Below, in pieces: positions 33,779 through 43,979 of a stretch of DNA of 64,000 nt. Location: NCBI RefSeq assembly GCF_902459505.1, contig NC_047095.1, positions 115,631,380 through 115,695,379 on the forward strand, written 5' to 3'. The notes beneath the pieces were generated by a model, which worked only from the letters and a program-made list of their open reading frames with translations, was not told the DNA's origin and searched no databases. A program made the position numbers and the translations under genes. Origin of the DNA: Geotrypetes seraphini (lineage: Eukaryota; Chordata; Amphibia; Gymnophiona; Dermophiidae). Numbering within the stretch: position 1 is the stretch's first letter; each line of letters opens with the position of its first letter.

Positions 33779-34997
33779 TTAATTTTCTTTTAGTTTTCTA
33801 GTTCTCATGTAAAAATTTTAAATAACATTTAATAATAACACTTTAGATCTATGTAGAGAGTTTCAGATTTAACTTAGCTTTAAGGTGTGTTGGCTCGGTG
33901 GTTCACTTTCTCCGACATAAGAGTGGCAGAGACGCTAAATGTTAAACTAAAAGGGGGTGTCTATCCTTGGTACGACTACAGCGAAACATGCATGTTGGTG
34001 AAAGTGAACCCCCGAGCTGACACACCTTAAAGCTAAATTAAATCTGAAACTCTCTAAGAAGACTAACTAACACCGTATGAAACATTTCAATCCTCTGAAG
34101 CAACCTGCTCTACTCTGTAACACCTCTGGATATGTCCATAAATCCTCCTGTACTTGGAGAGACCTCCCAGGAAAGGGACTTGGGAGTTCTGATCGACAAG
34201 TCAATGAAGCCGTCCACACAATGTGCGGCGGCAGCAAAAAGGGCAAACAGAATGCTAGGAATGATAAAGAAAGGGATCATGAACAGATCAGAGAAGGTTA
34301 TCATGCCGCTGTACTGGGCCATGGTACGCCCTCACCTGGAGTACTGCGTCCAGCACTGGTCGCTGTACATGAAGAAGGACACGGTACTACTCGAAAGGGT
34401 CCAGAGAAGAGCGACTAAGATGGTAAGGGGCTGGAGGAGCTGCCGTACAGCGAAAGATTAGAGAAACTGGGCCTCTTCTCCCTCGAACAGAGGAGATTGA
34501 GAGGGGACATGATCGAAACATTCAAGGGACTGAAGGGGATAGACTTAGTAGATAAGGACAGGTTGTTCACCCTCTCCAAGGTAGGGAGAACAAGAGGGCA
34601 CTCTCTAAAGTTGAAAGGGGATAGATTCCGTACAAACGTAAGGAAGTTCTTCTTCACCCAGAGAGTGGTAGAAAGCTGGAACGCTCTTCCGGAGGCTGTT
34701 ATAGGGGAAAACACCCTCCAAGGATTCAAGACAAAGTTAGACAAGTTTCTGCTGAACAAGAACGTGCGCTGGTAGGGCTAGTCTCAGTTGGGGTGCTGGT
34801 CTTTGACCAGAGGGCCGCCGCGTGAGCGGACCACTGGTCTGACTCAGCAGTGGCAATTCTTATGTTCTTATGTAATCCGCCTTGAACCGCAAGGTAATGG
34901 CGGAATAAAAATCACTAATGTAATGTAAATATATCTAAAGCGTTATTATTAAATGTTATTTAAAAATCTTAAATGAGAACTAGAAAATTAAAAAGTG
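33779..34997. mobile_element. Foldback unit with hammerhead-like loop, split by LINE sequence
   Basis: Inner arms 33854-33911 and 34000-34056 (GAGAGTTTCAGATT / AATCTGAAACTCTC) and outer arms 33779-33853 and 34924-34997 (TTAAATAACATTTAATAATAAC and complement) belong to one foldback. An insertion from 34057 to about 34923 separates the right arm. The loop contains GCGAAACATGCATGTTGG. Confidence 0.65.
34132..34875 (+). mobile_element. CR1-like LINE 3' end
   Basis: Encodes [33 protein letters not shown], then in another frame TRGHSLKLKGDRF and FFTQRVVESWNALPE. Tail CTTATGTTCTTATG. One frame change lies around 34430-34490. An L2-type tail fragment (34876-34923) follows. Confidence 0.8.
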
Positions 34998-35024
34998 AGA
35001 TGGCAAGGGAGTGTATTAGTATGT

Positions 35025-35579
35025 TAAGAGTTGGTCCAGAGGAAGGTTACTAAGATGGTGTCTTCATCATAAGGCGTATGGAGACAGACTTAAAGATCTC
35101 AATCTGTAGACTTTGGAGGAAAGGCAAGAGAGGGGAGATATGATAGAGACGTTTAAATACCTACGTAATGTAAATGCGCATGAGTCAAGTCTCTTTCATG
35201 TGACAGGAAACTGCAATGAGAGGGCCTAGGATGAAGTTAAGAGGTGATAGGCTCCGGAGTAAGCTAAGGAAGTACTTTTTTACAGAAAGGGTGGTGTAGA
35301 TGCGTGGAACAGTCTTCAGAAGAGGTGGTGGAGACAGAGACGGTGTCTGAATTCAAGAGGGCCTGGGATAGGCACGTGGGATCTCTCGGAGAGAAAAAGA
35401 GATAATGGTTACTGCGGATGGGCAGCTCTATGACCTCACAATGCAGGTGTAAAGAGCCTTAGCCAATAGGAAGAGGAGATGCAGATGTTAAGAGCCTTAG
35501 CCAATAGGGAGAGGAGGAGATAGTGGATGCTGCGGATGGACACATTTGGCCTTTATCTGCCGTCATGTTTCTATTTTTC
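35025..35579 (+). mobile_element. CR1-like LINE 3' end, decayed
   Basis: Contains GAGGGGAGATATGATAGAGAC (RGDMIE) and the C-terminal domain in broken frames, ending TCTGCCGTCATGTTTCTA. Same subfamily as 46690-47195. Confidence 0.65.
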
Positions 35580-35979
35580 TAGAAAGTTTGTGAGTGAGCG
35601 GACCATGCGTAGTCAATGAAAACACTGTTGAACTGTAGCACTGATTTGTTGGTGATAGTATAGTTTGCTGTCAAAGATTACACCTAATAGTTTCATGGAT
35701 GATATTATTTGGAGAGAAGTAGTTAAAGAATGTCCTTTGCGTGGGAAAAGTATTTGTTTTCATTTTATATACGTTGTGAAGCTATTCCGACCTTCTGATC
35801 AACGTCTTGAATATCCGCAGGATTGTCTGGGTATTGAAGGACATTCACCCTCCACAACATCTAAATGTTAAGGGGGCGTGGACGAGGCGTGGTTTGGGCA
35901 GGATTTTGGCAGGCTTTTTCAAGACTTTCAGAGTAAGACCTGTTTTAAAAGCGAATACGGGCCAAAAAGGTACCGAAAC
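35580..35979. other. Unassigned intergenic stretch
   Basis: May include an L2 fragment in antisense (35640-35850). No gene. Confidence 0.3.
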
Positions 35980-36217
35980 TAGGGTTGCCAGATTTTCCAA
36001 TTGGGAAATCCAGACCCCCCCACCTAGACCCGCCCATCCCTGCCCTAACCCCACCCCCATCCTGCCCTAGCCCCGCCCCCTGCTGACTGCTCTTGTGGAC
36101 TTCCTCCCTGCCCGATGCGATTTGAGGAGGCTTTTCAAAACCCGGATAAAGTGTTGGGTTTTTGAAAAGCCGTCCGGACCCCCGAACATTTCCTCAAAAG
36201 GACATCTAGTAACCCTA
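35980..36217. mobile_element. TAGGGTTRCC-family foldback with 8-bp duplication
   Basis: Ends TAGGGTTGCCAGATTTTCC and CTAGTAACCCTA. Flanks ACCGAAAC and ACCCAAAC match at 7 of 8. Confidence 0.75.
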
Positions 36218-36434
36218 ACCCAAACTGACCATATGACCACTGGAGAGATGGAAGTATGGCCCCCCACACACTTCCCCAGTGGTCACAGACCCCCCCCCTC
36301 CCAACCTCCCCAACCATGACCTCTCTTTCCCTCCCTCCTTCCCCCCTACTATTTAGATACATACATAAGAAAAAGACACTTCCTTGATTAGGTTTGGATA
36401 ATTTACAAGGTGTGATATACTGTATTCTAAACAG

Positions 36435-36816
36435 AAACTTCCTGCACAATTTCACATAATCTCCTGGTTAACAAGCAGTGGAGCCAGATTGTTTAATTAA
36501 TTGGTTTATGGGCACGAAGGGCACTTGTTTTTCTTCCACAGATTTATGTTCCACGAGGTATAATTGAAACAGTCGTTAATAGTTACTAACACACGGAGCT
36601 TATGTGAAATTGTGTAAGAAGTTTCAGTCTGGTAAGTGTTGTTATGTTTTTATGAACTGTTTTATTTAATAGCTGTGTTGTCTTTATATTCTAAGCACAC
36701 GCCTTGGTTGTATTGTGCAATTCACAGTCATTCCCCTGATGAAGAGATTTCGAAAATGTGGCCATGTCAAGCTCTGCGAATCAATACAATAGAATTTATC
36801 TCTTGTATTCCGCATA
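36435..36816 (+). mobile_element. Foldback arms plus hammerhead-like motif (Penelope-type terminal unit)
   Basis: GAAACTTCCTGCACAATTTC (36435 on) has its near-complement at 36599-36626. A hammerhead-like core follows at 36736-36768. Likely the terminal region of a Penelope-type element; broken and without coding sequence. Confidence 0.4.
36736..36768 (+). ncRNA. Hammerhead-like ribozyme core, degenerate
   Basis: CTGATGA (36736-36742), an extra A, a short stem II (GAGATTTC), GAAA (36752-36755), a stem III built from AUG..CAU, then GUC ending at 36768. Stem I next to the core pairs poorly, although TTGTATTG and CAATACAA further out are complementary. Confidence 0.35.
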
Positions 36817-37007
36817 AAGTGTAGTTACTTACCTGTAATGTAGGTTCTCCATGGACAGCAACATATGGTTGTGTGGCTGACTATCCTGCTTGTCCTAGGA
36901 AAAAGTGTTGTTACTTACCTGTAACGTAGGTTCTCCGTGGACAGCAGGATAGTCAACCACACAACCATATGTGGCTGACTCATCCTGCTTGTCCTAGGAG
37001 AATACCT
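36817..37007. repeat. Two copies of the GTTACTTACCTGTAACG leader repeat
   Basis: Two tandem blocks begin GTTACTTACCTGTAAYG and TAGGTTCTCCRTGGACAGCA, with CCATATGTGGCTGACT at the end of the second. Same sequence as the leader of the DIRS-like fragment (minus strand there). Confidence 0.6.
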
Positions 37008-37179
37008 TCTCAGCTCAACGTGGATAACGTATCTCAAGAAACTGGGAACAATCCAGGAGAATTCATAACATTCATAAAACAACAGTTCTTAGCACGACGT
37101 CCTTAAGTGTTCTCAAAAAAAACACTGATCTTGCCATCTTTCTAAAGATAAGATCTGTTATTTGTCACACAGAAAAAGC

Positions 37180-37960
37180 AAGATAATAATAATAACTTTT
37201 TTTATGACTTTTCTAAAAGCGTCGTAGGTCAGTCTAGCTCCATTGATGTAGTTGTCTAGCCAGTGTTGTTGTTTGTTGGATTGGTACATAGAAGTTCTAT
37301 CCAGAAAGGTTTTGCATTTACAGCCGGTAATGCTCGGGTATGCAAATAGATTGCAGTTTCTGGTTTCTCTTATGGGACTGTATGGTTCATAGACAAAAGC
37401 ACATGACGACAAAGGCGCGTCGACAACCCAGCACAGACAACTGAGCGCAAGGCGGAAGCGCACCGAAGAAAAACAGTATTTTAAGGGGCTCCGACAGGAG
37501 GGGTGTTGGTGGAGAACCCCCCCACTTTACTTAATAGAGATTGCGCTGGTGTTGTGGGGGGCTTGGGGGGTTGTAACCCCCTCATTTACTGGAAACTTAA
37601 CTTTTTCCCTCTTTTTTAGGGAAAACGTGAAGTTTCCAGTATAATTGGGGGGGTTTACAACCCCCCAAACCCCCCACAACGCCGGTGCAATCTCTGTTAA
37701 GTAAAGTGGGAGGGGTTCTCCACCAACACCCCCCGTCGGAGCCCCTTAAAAGACTGTTTTTCTTCGGCGCGCTTCCGCCTTACGCTCAGTTGTCTGCGCT
37801 GGGTTGTCGGCGCGCGCTTTTGATCTGCCACCGGACTGTATAGTATGAAGTGAGATAGTAGGTATATAGGAGCTAGTCCCCAGCCTAGCTTGAAGCCTAT
37901 GCAAGAGATCATCCCGAGCTTCAACCGCGTGCTAAGAGACCGACGATGCAATCATTTGGG
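37180..37960 (-). mobile_element. L2-like LINE fragment split by a palindromic element
   Basis: The minus strand encodes ISCIGFKLGWGLAPIYLLSH right of the palindrome and RNCNLFAYPS with ARLTYDAFRKVIKK left of it, in the spacing of an L2-type ORF2 C-terminus. The insertion lies at 37384-37832. Confidence 0.5.
37384..37832. mobile_element. 449-bp palindromic DNA element, exact 9-bp duplication
   Basis: Second copy of the 4815-5265 element. Starts GGTTCATAGACAAAAGC and ends TTTTGATCTGCCACC. GGACTGTAT flanks both ends exactly (37375-37383 and 37833-37841). Arms of over 200 bp; no transposase. Confidence 0.8.
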
Positions 37961-37989
37961 TTCACTTAATCCCCTTCCATTTAAAATAT

Positions 37990-38155
37990 TTGCCACCCCT
38001 CCTTTTTACAAAACCGTAGCGCACTTTGTAGCGCCCGCCACGGCAGGAACAGCTTCGACGCTCATAGGAATCGTAAGAGAATCGAAGCCGTTACTGCCAT
38101 GGCCGGCGCTAAAAACCATGTTATGGTTTTGTAAAGCAAGGAGGGGGGAGGGGTA
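37990..38155. repeat. CTCCTTTTTACAAAACCGTAG foldback MITE
   Basis: Inverted ends CCTTTTTACAAAACCGTAG and ATGGTTTTGTAAAGCAAGG. Possibly related to the GGGCTCCTTTTAC family at 55-58 kb. Confidence 0.4.
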
Positions 38156-38389
38156 TTCATTTGTAATATAAGCAATTTATAAAACACACTATTATAGTTC
38201 TAGGACCTAGGTGGTGTATAATATATAAAACATACACAGAATCAGAACATACGAACAAACACAACCTAACTCTCCCCCCACCCCTCCCTAGGAATAGAAT
38301 GAGCAGCTCAGCATTTAGCTCGCGCAGCTTGATAAAAGGAGGGGAGGGGGAATGCAGTAAATATTTATTGCATCCAAACTGAAATTCTA

Positions 38390-38478
38390 TCTTTTGACAT
38401 TATTTCAGCTCATTGACTGAACCACATCCAAGTCATTCTCTTCTTGGTTGGGCTGAGAACTTTTCAGCACCCCCTGGT
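38390..38478. repeat. Mariner MITE, right half
   Basis: Ends TTGGTTGGGCTGAGAACTTT and CAGCACCCCCTGGTA; matches the right half of 38616-38832. Confidence 0.55.
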
Positions 38479-38615
38479 AGTGTGAAGACTTTCAGTCTCT
38501 GGTAACCAGAGCTGAGACTGTGATGTCATAATGCCTCATTCCACCAATAAGAGCCAACCTTATCAGTGATGTCACAAGGGCTTGACTGCCCTATACTTGG
38601 CTCACTTTTATTACA

Positions 38616-38832
38616 TACCAGGGGACGCTGAAAAGTTCTCAGCTGAGCCAACCAACTTTCTAAATTGAGCATTATTTTGCCACTGTAGCTGAAAAGAGTG
38701 TTATCTTATTTCGATAAGTGCCAATTTGCAGAAACAAAATTCTGTTCTGACATTGTTTCAGGTCATTGATCGAATCATATCCACATAATTCTCTTCTTGG
38801 TTGAGCTGAGAACTTTTCGGCACCCCCTCGTA
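38616..38832. mobile_element. Mariner-type MITE
   Basis: 217 bp with inverted ends TACCAGGGGACGCTGAAAAG and CTTTTCGGCACCCCCTCGTA; the terminal TA is consistent with mariner target use. Confidence 0.7.
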
Positions 38833-39029
38833 AACAGCAGTATAGAGCTGATGTTCTTCAAGGCATATGGCAAAATATTCCATAATTGAGTAACCTGAAC
38901 CCAAACTGTTTGATGTAGCTTTGCAATAAATTGTTGAGAACGGGAAGACAAACACAGTGCCTTCTGTTTTACCCTTTTCCTTTTAAATGAATGCATTTCT
39001 ATTGTTTGCCCTCACTGTCTAGTCTAATT

Positions 39030-39500
39030 AAAGTGGCACTCCCTTTTTAAATTTTAATTTAGAATTGTAAGCTGCAGAGTTTTGTTTTTTTTTTTTGGGG
39101 GGGGTTACCATAATGTGCGGGATAGAAAGTCTTAATAAACTTGGAAAACCTGGAATCTTGGACGTTTAATCTGCTTAAAGGTTGGAATATCAAGGTGTAA
39201 CTTATCAGAGGACCTCGTGGCACGAGCAGGTTGATATATTTTAAGGGTAGATGCGAACGTCAATGGTACTTCGTCATTCAATGCTTTAAAGATCAAAAGA
39301 AGAATTTATTGGTTGCCAGTGTAAATTCTTCAATACAGATGTGATGTGACCAAACCGAGGTAGACCTATCAAGATTCTAGAAGCTGAAGTTTGTGCTCTC
39401 TGCAAAGCAATCATTACATGACTTGGGAGACCCAAAAGCAAAGCATTACGGCAATCAAAAACTAGCACAATCAGCGCTTGAAATTCTGGTTGAAAATTAT
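39030..39500 (-). mobile_element. L2-type LINE fragment
   Basis: The minus strand encodes LVFDCRNALLLGLPSHVMIA, QRAQTSASRIL and VLKNLHWQPI, the L2 segment before the C-terminus. A 3' UTR lies at the left. Confidence 0.65.
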
Positions 39501-39982
39501 AAATTATATTTATAATTATACATTTCTAAGACCAAATTTTGAACGCAGTTTGTAGAAATCCCCCCACCCCCCCTACGGCTTAGTTTGGTTTTCTCTATGT
39601 GTTTTGCCAATCTGTCTTGAGCAGTTTATAAGCTCCATGGGGCAGGGACCGCCTATAATGTGTGTCTGTCAAGTGCTGTCAAGCAAACGCCTGGTAACAC
39701 ACAAATAACAGCAAGAGGGTTCACTTCTGGAGGAGAGACCAGGGTGTGCCTAACTCAGAGGCTGTTGCAATCCTCAGCCAGACCATCAGCCTCCGTACTG
39801 CTGACACACCCAACGCTGAAAAGGTGAGTCACACCGTCATGAGCCGTATTCCAAGTAATATTGATGGACAGGGCTTTAGGTCACCATGGAGATGCATTAT
39901 GCAAGTCATCGGCAGGAAAACGGTATAGAAAATTGAATACACAAATAAATAATCCAATTCTACTTAAACAGTTGTTCTAGAT
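39501..39982. other. Intergenic stretch with SINE/L2 tail
   Basis: 39890-39950 resembles the SINE tail (GAAAACGGTATAGAAAATTG). No gene. Confidence 0.35.
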
Positions 39983-40174
39983 CAGGGGTGTCAAAGTCCC
40001 TCCTCGAGGGCCGCAATCCAGTCGGGTTTTCAGGATTTCCCCAATGAATATGCATGAGATCTATTTGCATGCACTGCTTTCATTGTATGCTTATAGATCT
40101 CATGCATACTCATTGGGGAAATCCTGAAAACCCGACTGGATTGTGGCCCGCGAGGAGGGACTTTGAGACCCCTG
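39983..40174. mobile_element. hAT foldback MITE
   Basis: Ends CAGGGGTGTCAAAGTCCC and GGGACTTTGAGACCCCTG. Flanks TTCTAGAT and ATCTAGAT match at 7 of 8. Confidence 0.9.
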
Positions 40175-40369
40175 ATCTAGATAACTAAATCATCAGTTTC
40201 TTAAAGTGGCAGCATGAAAATTATATTATAGATTGCTAGCATAAAGTCAACATTGGCCTACCTATGTGTAGGTTTGCCCTCTCACACCATGTCAATAGCA
40301 GGCATAAGTAGGCTCGCCTAGGGTGCACCTAGTGACAAGCATAGTTTACAGTACCCTTCAAATTATTTA

Positions 40370-40783
40370 CAGTGCTCCTCCGAGATTCGCAGGGGTTCCA
40401 TTCTAGGAACCCCCGCGAATCTCGAAAAACCGCGAATACGGTTTTTCATGGGGGAGCCTGAAGAGGGCAGCAGGAGAGCAGCCAGAGCACCACAAGTGCA
40501 GGAAATCACTCGCGGTTCGCTCCGACCGCCTCTTCCTGCACGAAGTCGGGCCTTATCCAATCAGGAGCTGCATGTCAAAGCAGCTCCTGATTGGATAAGG
40601 CCCGACTTCGTGCAGGAAGAGGCGGTCGGAGCGAACCGCGAGTGATTTCCTGCACTCACAGCGCTCTGGCTGCTCTCTCCTGCCTCTCCCGCTGCCCTCT
40701 CCTTGTCGGCGCTTCGCGGTCCGAAAATACCGCAAATGACCGGGACCGCGAACCGCCGACCGCGAACAACTGGGGGAACACTG
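40370..40783. mobile_element. Tc/mariner-type (Tigger-like) element with perfect central palindrome
   Basis: Ends CAGTGCTCCTCCGAGATTCG and TGGGGGAACACTG with flanking TA (40368-40369 and 40784-40785). GC-rich, no transposase. Confidence 0.65.
40495..40656. repeat. Perfect 77-bp-arm palindrome
   Basis: Arms 40495-40571 and 40580-40656 are exactly complementary over 77 bp around an 8-nt spacer (ATGTCAAA). The arms are CpG-rich and undecayed. Confidence 0.98.
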
Positions 40784-41050
40784 TATTTAAAAATTTATAT
40801 ACTGTAGATTAACTATACGGTTTACAAAAATTGCGATCACAACAAGTTAAACACCACATCAAACACAATGGCTGAACAGCTCTCGTCAAAGAAACCAACA
40901 TGGGAACGCGCTAACAAACAGTTTGGTTTTTCAGCATTTTCTTGAAATTCATCCTCCCAGCACAGTAGGGCAAAATTCCAGGCAATGCATTCCCACAGAC
41001 AGCATCGCCGCACCAATCCTAAGACGAGAGATTGTACCCAACTGGGAGAC

Positions 41051-41182
41051 ACTTGGGCCCCGATTCTGTAAACTGCGCCTATCTTTAGGCGTGCTTTAGG
41101 CTTGTTAAGACCCTTAAATCGCTCATTGTCCACTTAAGTCGGACGCCTAAAGTTAGGCGCGGTTTACAGAATCGGGGCCTTG
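41051..41182. repeat. GGCCCCGATTCTGTAAAC foldback MITE
   Basis: Inverted ends GGGCCCCGATTCTGTAAACT and GTTTACAGAATCGGGGCC with inner GCGCCTA/TAGGCGC pairs. Confidence 0.7.
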
Positions 41183-41519
41183 GTACCCTATCTTGGATTA
41201 CTTTGCTATTTTAAGATGGATTGCCTACCTTCAACTCTTCTGTTCCAGTTAGTCCTGTTAGTCTCATGTTCGTCAACCCTTTTTTTTCATACTGCTTTTC
41301 TTATTGAATTATTTTACATTACAAATCTCAGTGGTATAAATTGTTGCGAGAATCTACTTATCTTCACCCGGTTGGAACTGAATCAGCGTGGCAATTTGAT
41401 CTTCATACTCAAGTCTGCTGCTTTAAGGCAATCGCTCGTCTTTGTGTATCACAAAGCTGTGTGGACACCATACAAGATGTCTAAGTTCAGAGTTGCTGAA
41501 TTGTACCTTTGCTGGTCTT

Positions 41520-41644
41520 GTAATAAATCTGTATTTATTTATTTATTTCGATTTCTATCCCGTTCTCCCAGAAGCTCAGAACGGGTTACAAATTGACATT
41601 CACAATCGTTTGAAGACAGACTAGTCATGGCAACAAATAGATTA
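41520..41644 (-). repeat. LINE 3' tail fragment
   Basis: TTATTTATTTATTTC followed by TTTCTATCCCGTTCTCCC, an antisense LINE 3' end with (TAAA)n tail. Confidence 0.45.
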
Positions 41645-41652
41645 CAGTAGAC

Positions 41653-43137
41653 CAGTGTTTTTCAACCTTTTTTGGGCAAAGGCACACTTGTTTCATGAAA
41701 AAAATCACGAGGCACACCACCATTAGAAAATGTTAAAAAATTTAACTCTGTGCCTATATTGACTATATATAAAGTAATTCTCTTGAATAGGAATCAAATA
41801 AACACAAAGAAAGTATTTTATAATGCTGCCACCGCCAACAACACCGTTGGCGGCGGTGGCACTCAAGTGGCTAAAGAGCCGCAGTTTGCCGGCCTAGGGA
41901 CAACACTGGAGGGTGGCCAGCTGTGCACCCCCTTGGGACGTAAACCCGGGGTGGGGCAGACCGCCCCCCCCACCCTGGTATGCCACTATCTGTACCTCAC
42001 TCCCTCCCTATGACCAAAAATTCTCCTTTCTTCTATTCCCCGTGTACACAACCATCTCTTTCCCTCCCTTCCTCTCTCCAAAGTCCATGCCTTCTGTGTC
42101 CAAACACTCATTCCCTCCCTTCCTCTCTCCCAAGTCCATTTCTTCTGTGTCCAAAAACGCATTCCCTCCCCACCTCAGCATCTCTTTCCCTCCCTCCCAA
42201 GTCCATTTCTTCTGTGTCCAAAAACGCATTCCCTCCCCCACCTCAGCATCTCTTTCCCTCCCTTCCTCTCTCCCAAGTCCATGCCTTCTGTGTCCAAAAA
42301 CCCATTCCCTCCCCCACCTCAGCATCTCTTTCCCTCCCTTCCTCTCTCCCAAGTCCATTTCTTCTGTGTCCAAAAACGCATTCCCTCCCCCACCTCAGCA
42401 TCTCTTTCCCTCCCTTCCTCTCTCCCAAGTCCATGCCTTCTGTGTCCAAAAACCCATTCCCTCCCCCACCTCAGCATCTCTTTCCCTCCCTTCCTCTCTC
42501 CCAAGTCCATTTCTTCTGTGTCCAAAAACGCATTCCCTCCCCCACCTCAGCATCTCTTTCCCTCCCTTCCTCTCTCCCAAGTCCATGCCTTCTGTGTCCA
42601 AAAACCCATTCCCTCCCCCACCTCAGCATCTCTTTCCCTCCCTTCCTCTCTCCCAAGTTCATGCCTTGTGTCCAAAACGCACTCCCTCCCCCCTTTTGTG
42701 TTCCGTGTTTGCCTCCCAGCCCATCTTTGCAACTTTCTCAGCAAAACGAAGCTCAAGCCGCAAGGCTTATCTTCTGCTTCCTGCCTGCCCTGCCGCGCAC
42801 AAATAGCCGAACGGAAGTATTCTCTGACGTCAGCGCTGACGTCGGAGGGCAGGCTTTGCTTAAGCCCTCCCTCCGACGTCAGCGCTGACATCGGGGAACG
42901 CTTGCGATCGGCTATATGTTAGCTGCAGGGCAGGCAGGAACAGAAGACGAGCCTCGCGGCTCGAGATGTATTGAACTCCGCGGGTCCCCCGTCCAGCTCT
43001 CTTCTGTCCACGTGGGGCGGACCGCCCCTCTCCCTAGACTGGTGGTACTGCCCTGATGGCGGCCCTGACCGTACGGCACACCAGGCAACATCTCGCGGCA
43101 CACTAGTGTGCCGCGGAACAGCGGTTGAAAAACGCTG
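41653..43137. mobile_element. hAT (Charlie-like) element, 1.5 kb, exact 8-bp duplication
   Basis: Ends CAGTGTTTTTCAACC and GGTTGAAAAACGCTG. CAGTAGAC flanks both sides (41645-41652 and 43138-43145). Subterminal CGGCACACTAGTGTGCCG is typical of Charlie-type hATs. The interior is a 76-bp minisatellite plus GC-rich sequence; no transposase. Confidence 0.9.
42055..42690. repeat. 76-bp minisatellite, alternating two unit types
   Basis: About eight units of TTTCCCTCCCTTCCTCTCTC-type sequence. Units alternate CCATGCC..AAAAACCC and CCATTTC..AAAAACGC, so the later part is a 152-bp dimer repeat. The long open frames on both strands come from the repeat's lack of stops. Confidence 0.9.
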
Positions 43138-43440
43138 CAGTAGACAATCACAGAGCTTATTCTAGAGACCAGACTGGTCATAGCGAAGAGTACTTGGAGA
43201 AGTATATTGAGGAAGCAGTCATGGATGACCCGATTGGCGGAAGAGGAAGGTCTTTACTGCTCTACGGAAGGTCATTAGTGAGTCTAGTGACCTGATCTGT
43301 GTAGGTAGTAGGCACCTTACTGCATATGCTTTTCCATTTTGATCTGTTGCACACTTATTGGCATAAAGTTTGGTCAAAAAACAAAAGGAATTGACCCCAA
43401 AATATCCACAAAGAAGAAAAATCCAGAGAAAAAAAAAAAA

Positions 43441-43876
43441 AAAAAAAACTCTGTGGAGTGACGATGTTCCTAAATGGACTTAATTTGAAAGTGTCAAAAT
43501 TCCAAAGGTACACTGAAATCATCCACATAAAATAATTCCATCCACATAAAAATAAATCATCCACATAAGAGCCTTAAAGGACCTAGTCCGCTAGGGATAC
43601 AGGTCCCAACTTCCAGTTCACCATACAATTGTTTCCCACGTACTCACCTTTATAGGACCCCCCAGGGACTCCTGAAGAAGACTTTGTCAAAACACGGACC
43701 GTGTTGGGTCCTGTATCCCTAGCGGACTAGGTCCTTTAAGGCTCTTATGTGGATGATTTATTTTTATGTGGATGAAATTATTTTATGTGGATGATTTCAG
43801 TGTACCTTTGGAACTTTGACACTTTCAAATAAAGTCCATTTAGGACCATCGTCACTCCACAGAGTTTTTTTTGGTT
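43441..43876 (+). mobile_element. Foldback (Penelope-type terminal unit) with hammerhead-like loop
   Basis: Arms 43441-43603 and 43710-43876 are inverted copies (CATCCACATAA / TTATGTGGATG several times; GGAGTGACGATG / CATCGTCACTCC). The 106-nt loop holds the ribozyme-like core. Related single-arm sequence lies at 49030-49200. No coding sequence. Confidence 0.7.
43666..43711 (+). ncRNA. Hammerhead-like ribozyme in foldback loop
   Basis: Stem I GGACUC (43666-43671) with GGGUCC (43706-43711); CUGAAGA (43672-43678); extra A; stem II GAC-UUU-GUC; AAAA where GAAA is expected (43689-43692); stem III CAC..GUG; U and U at the cleavage position. The two core departures (G to A; C17 to T) both fit CpG decay. 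Confidence 0.5.
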
Positions 43877-43979
43877 TTCTATAAAGTTTGGTCAACCATT
43901 TGCTCTTTATTGCTGACTAGTGATACTTTGACCTTTGATATCATCCTGTTAGGTGCTTTTGTCCTTAAGCATTTGTTGA

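Noticed and set aside
41913-42922. Open frames of about 300 codons, serine/proline-rich, and minus-strand counterparts
   Set aside because: They track the 76-bp minisatellite inside a hAT element and appear in several frames on both strands.
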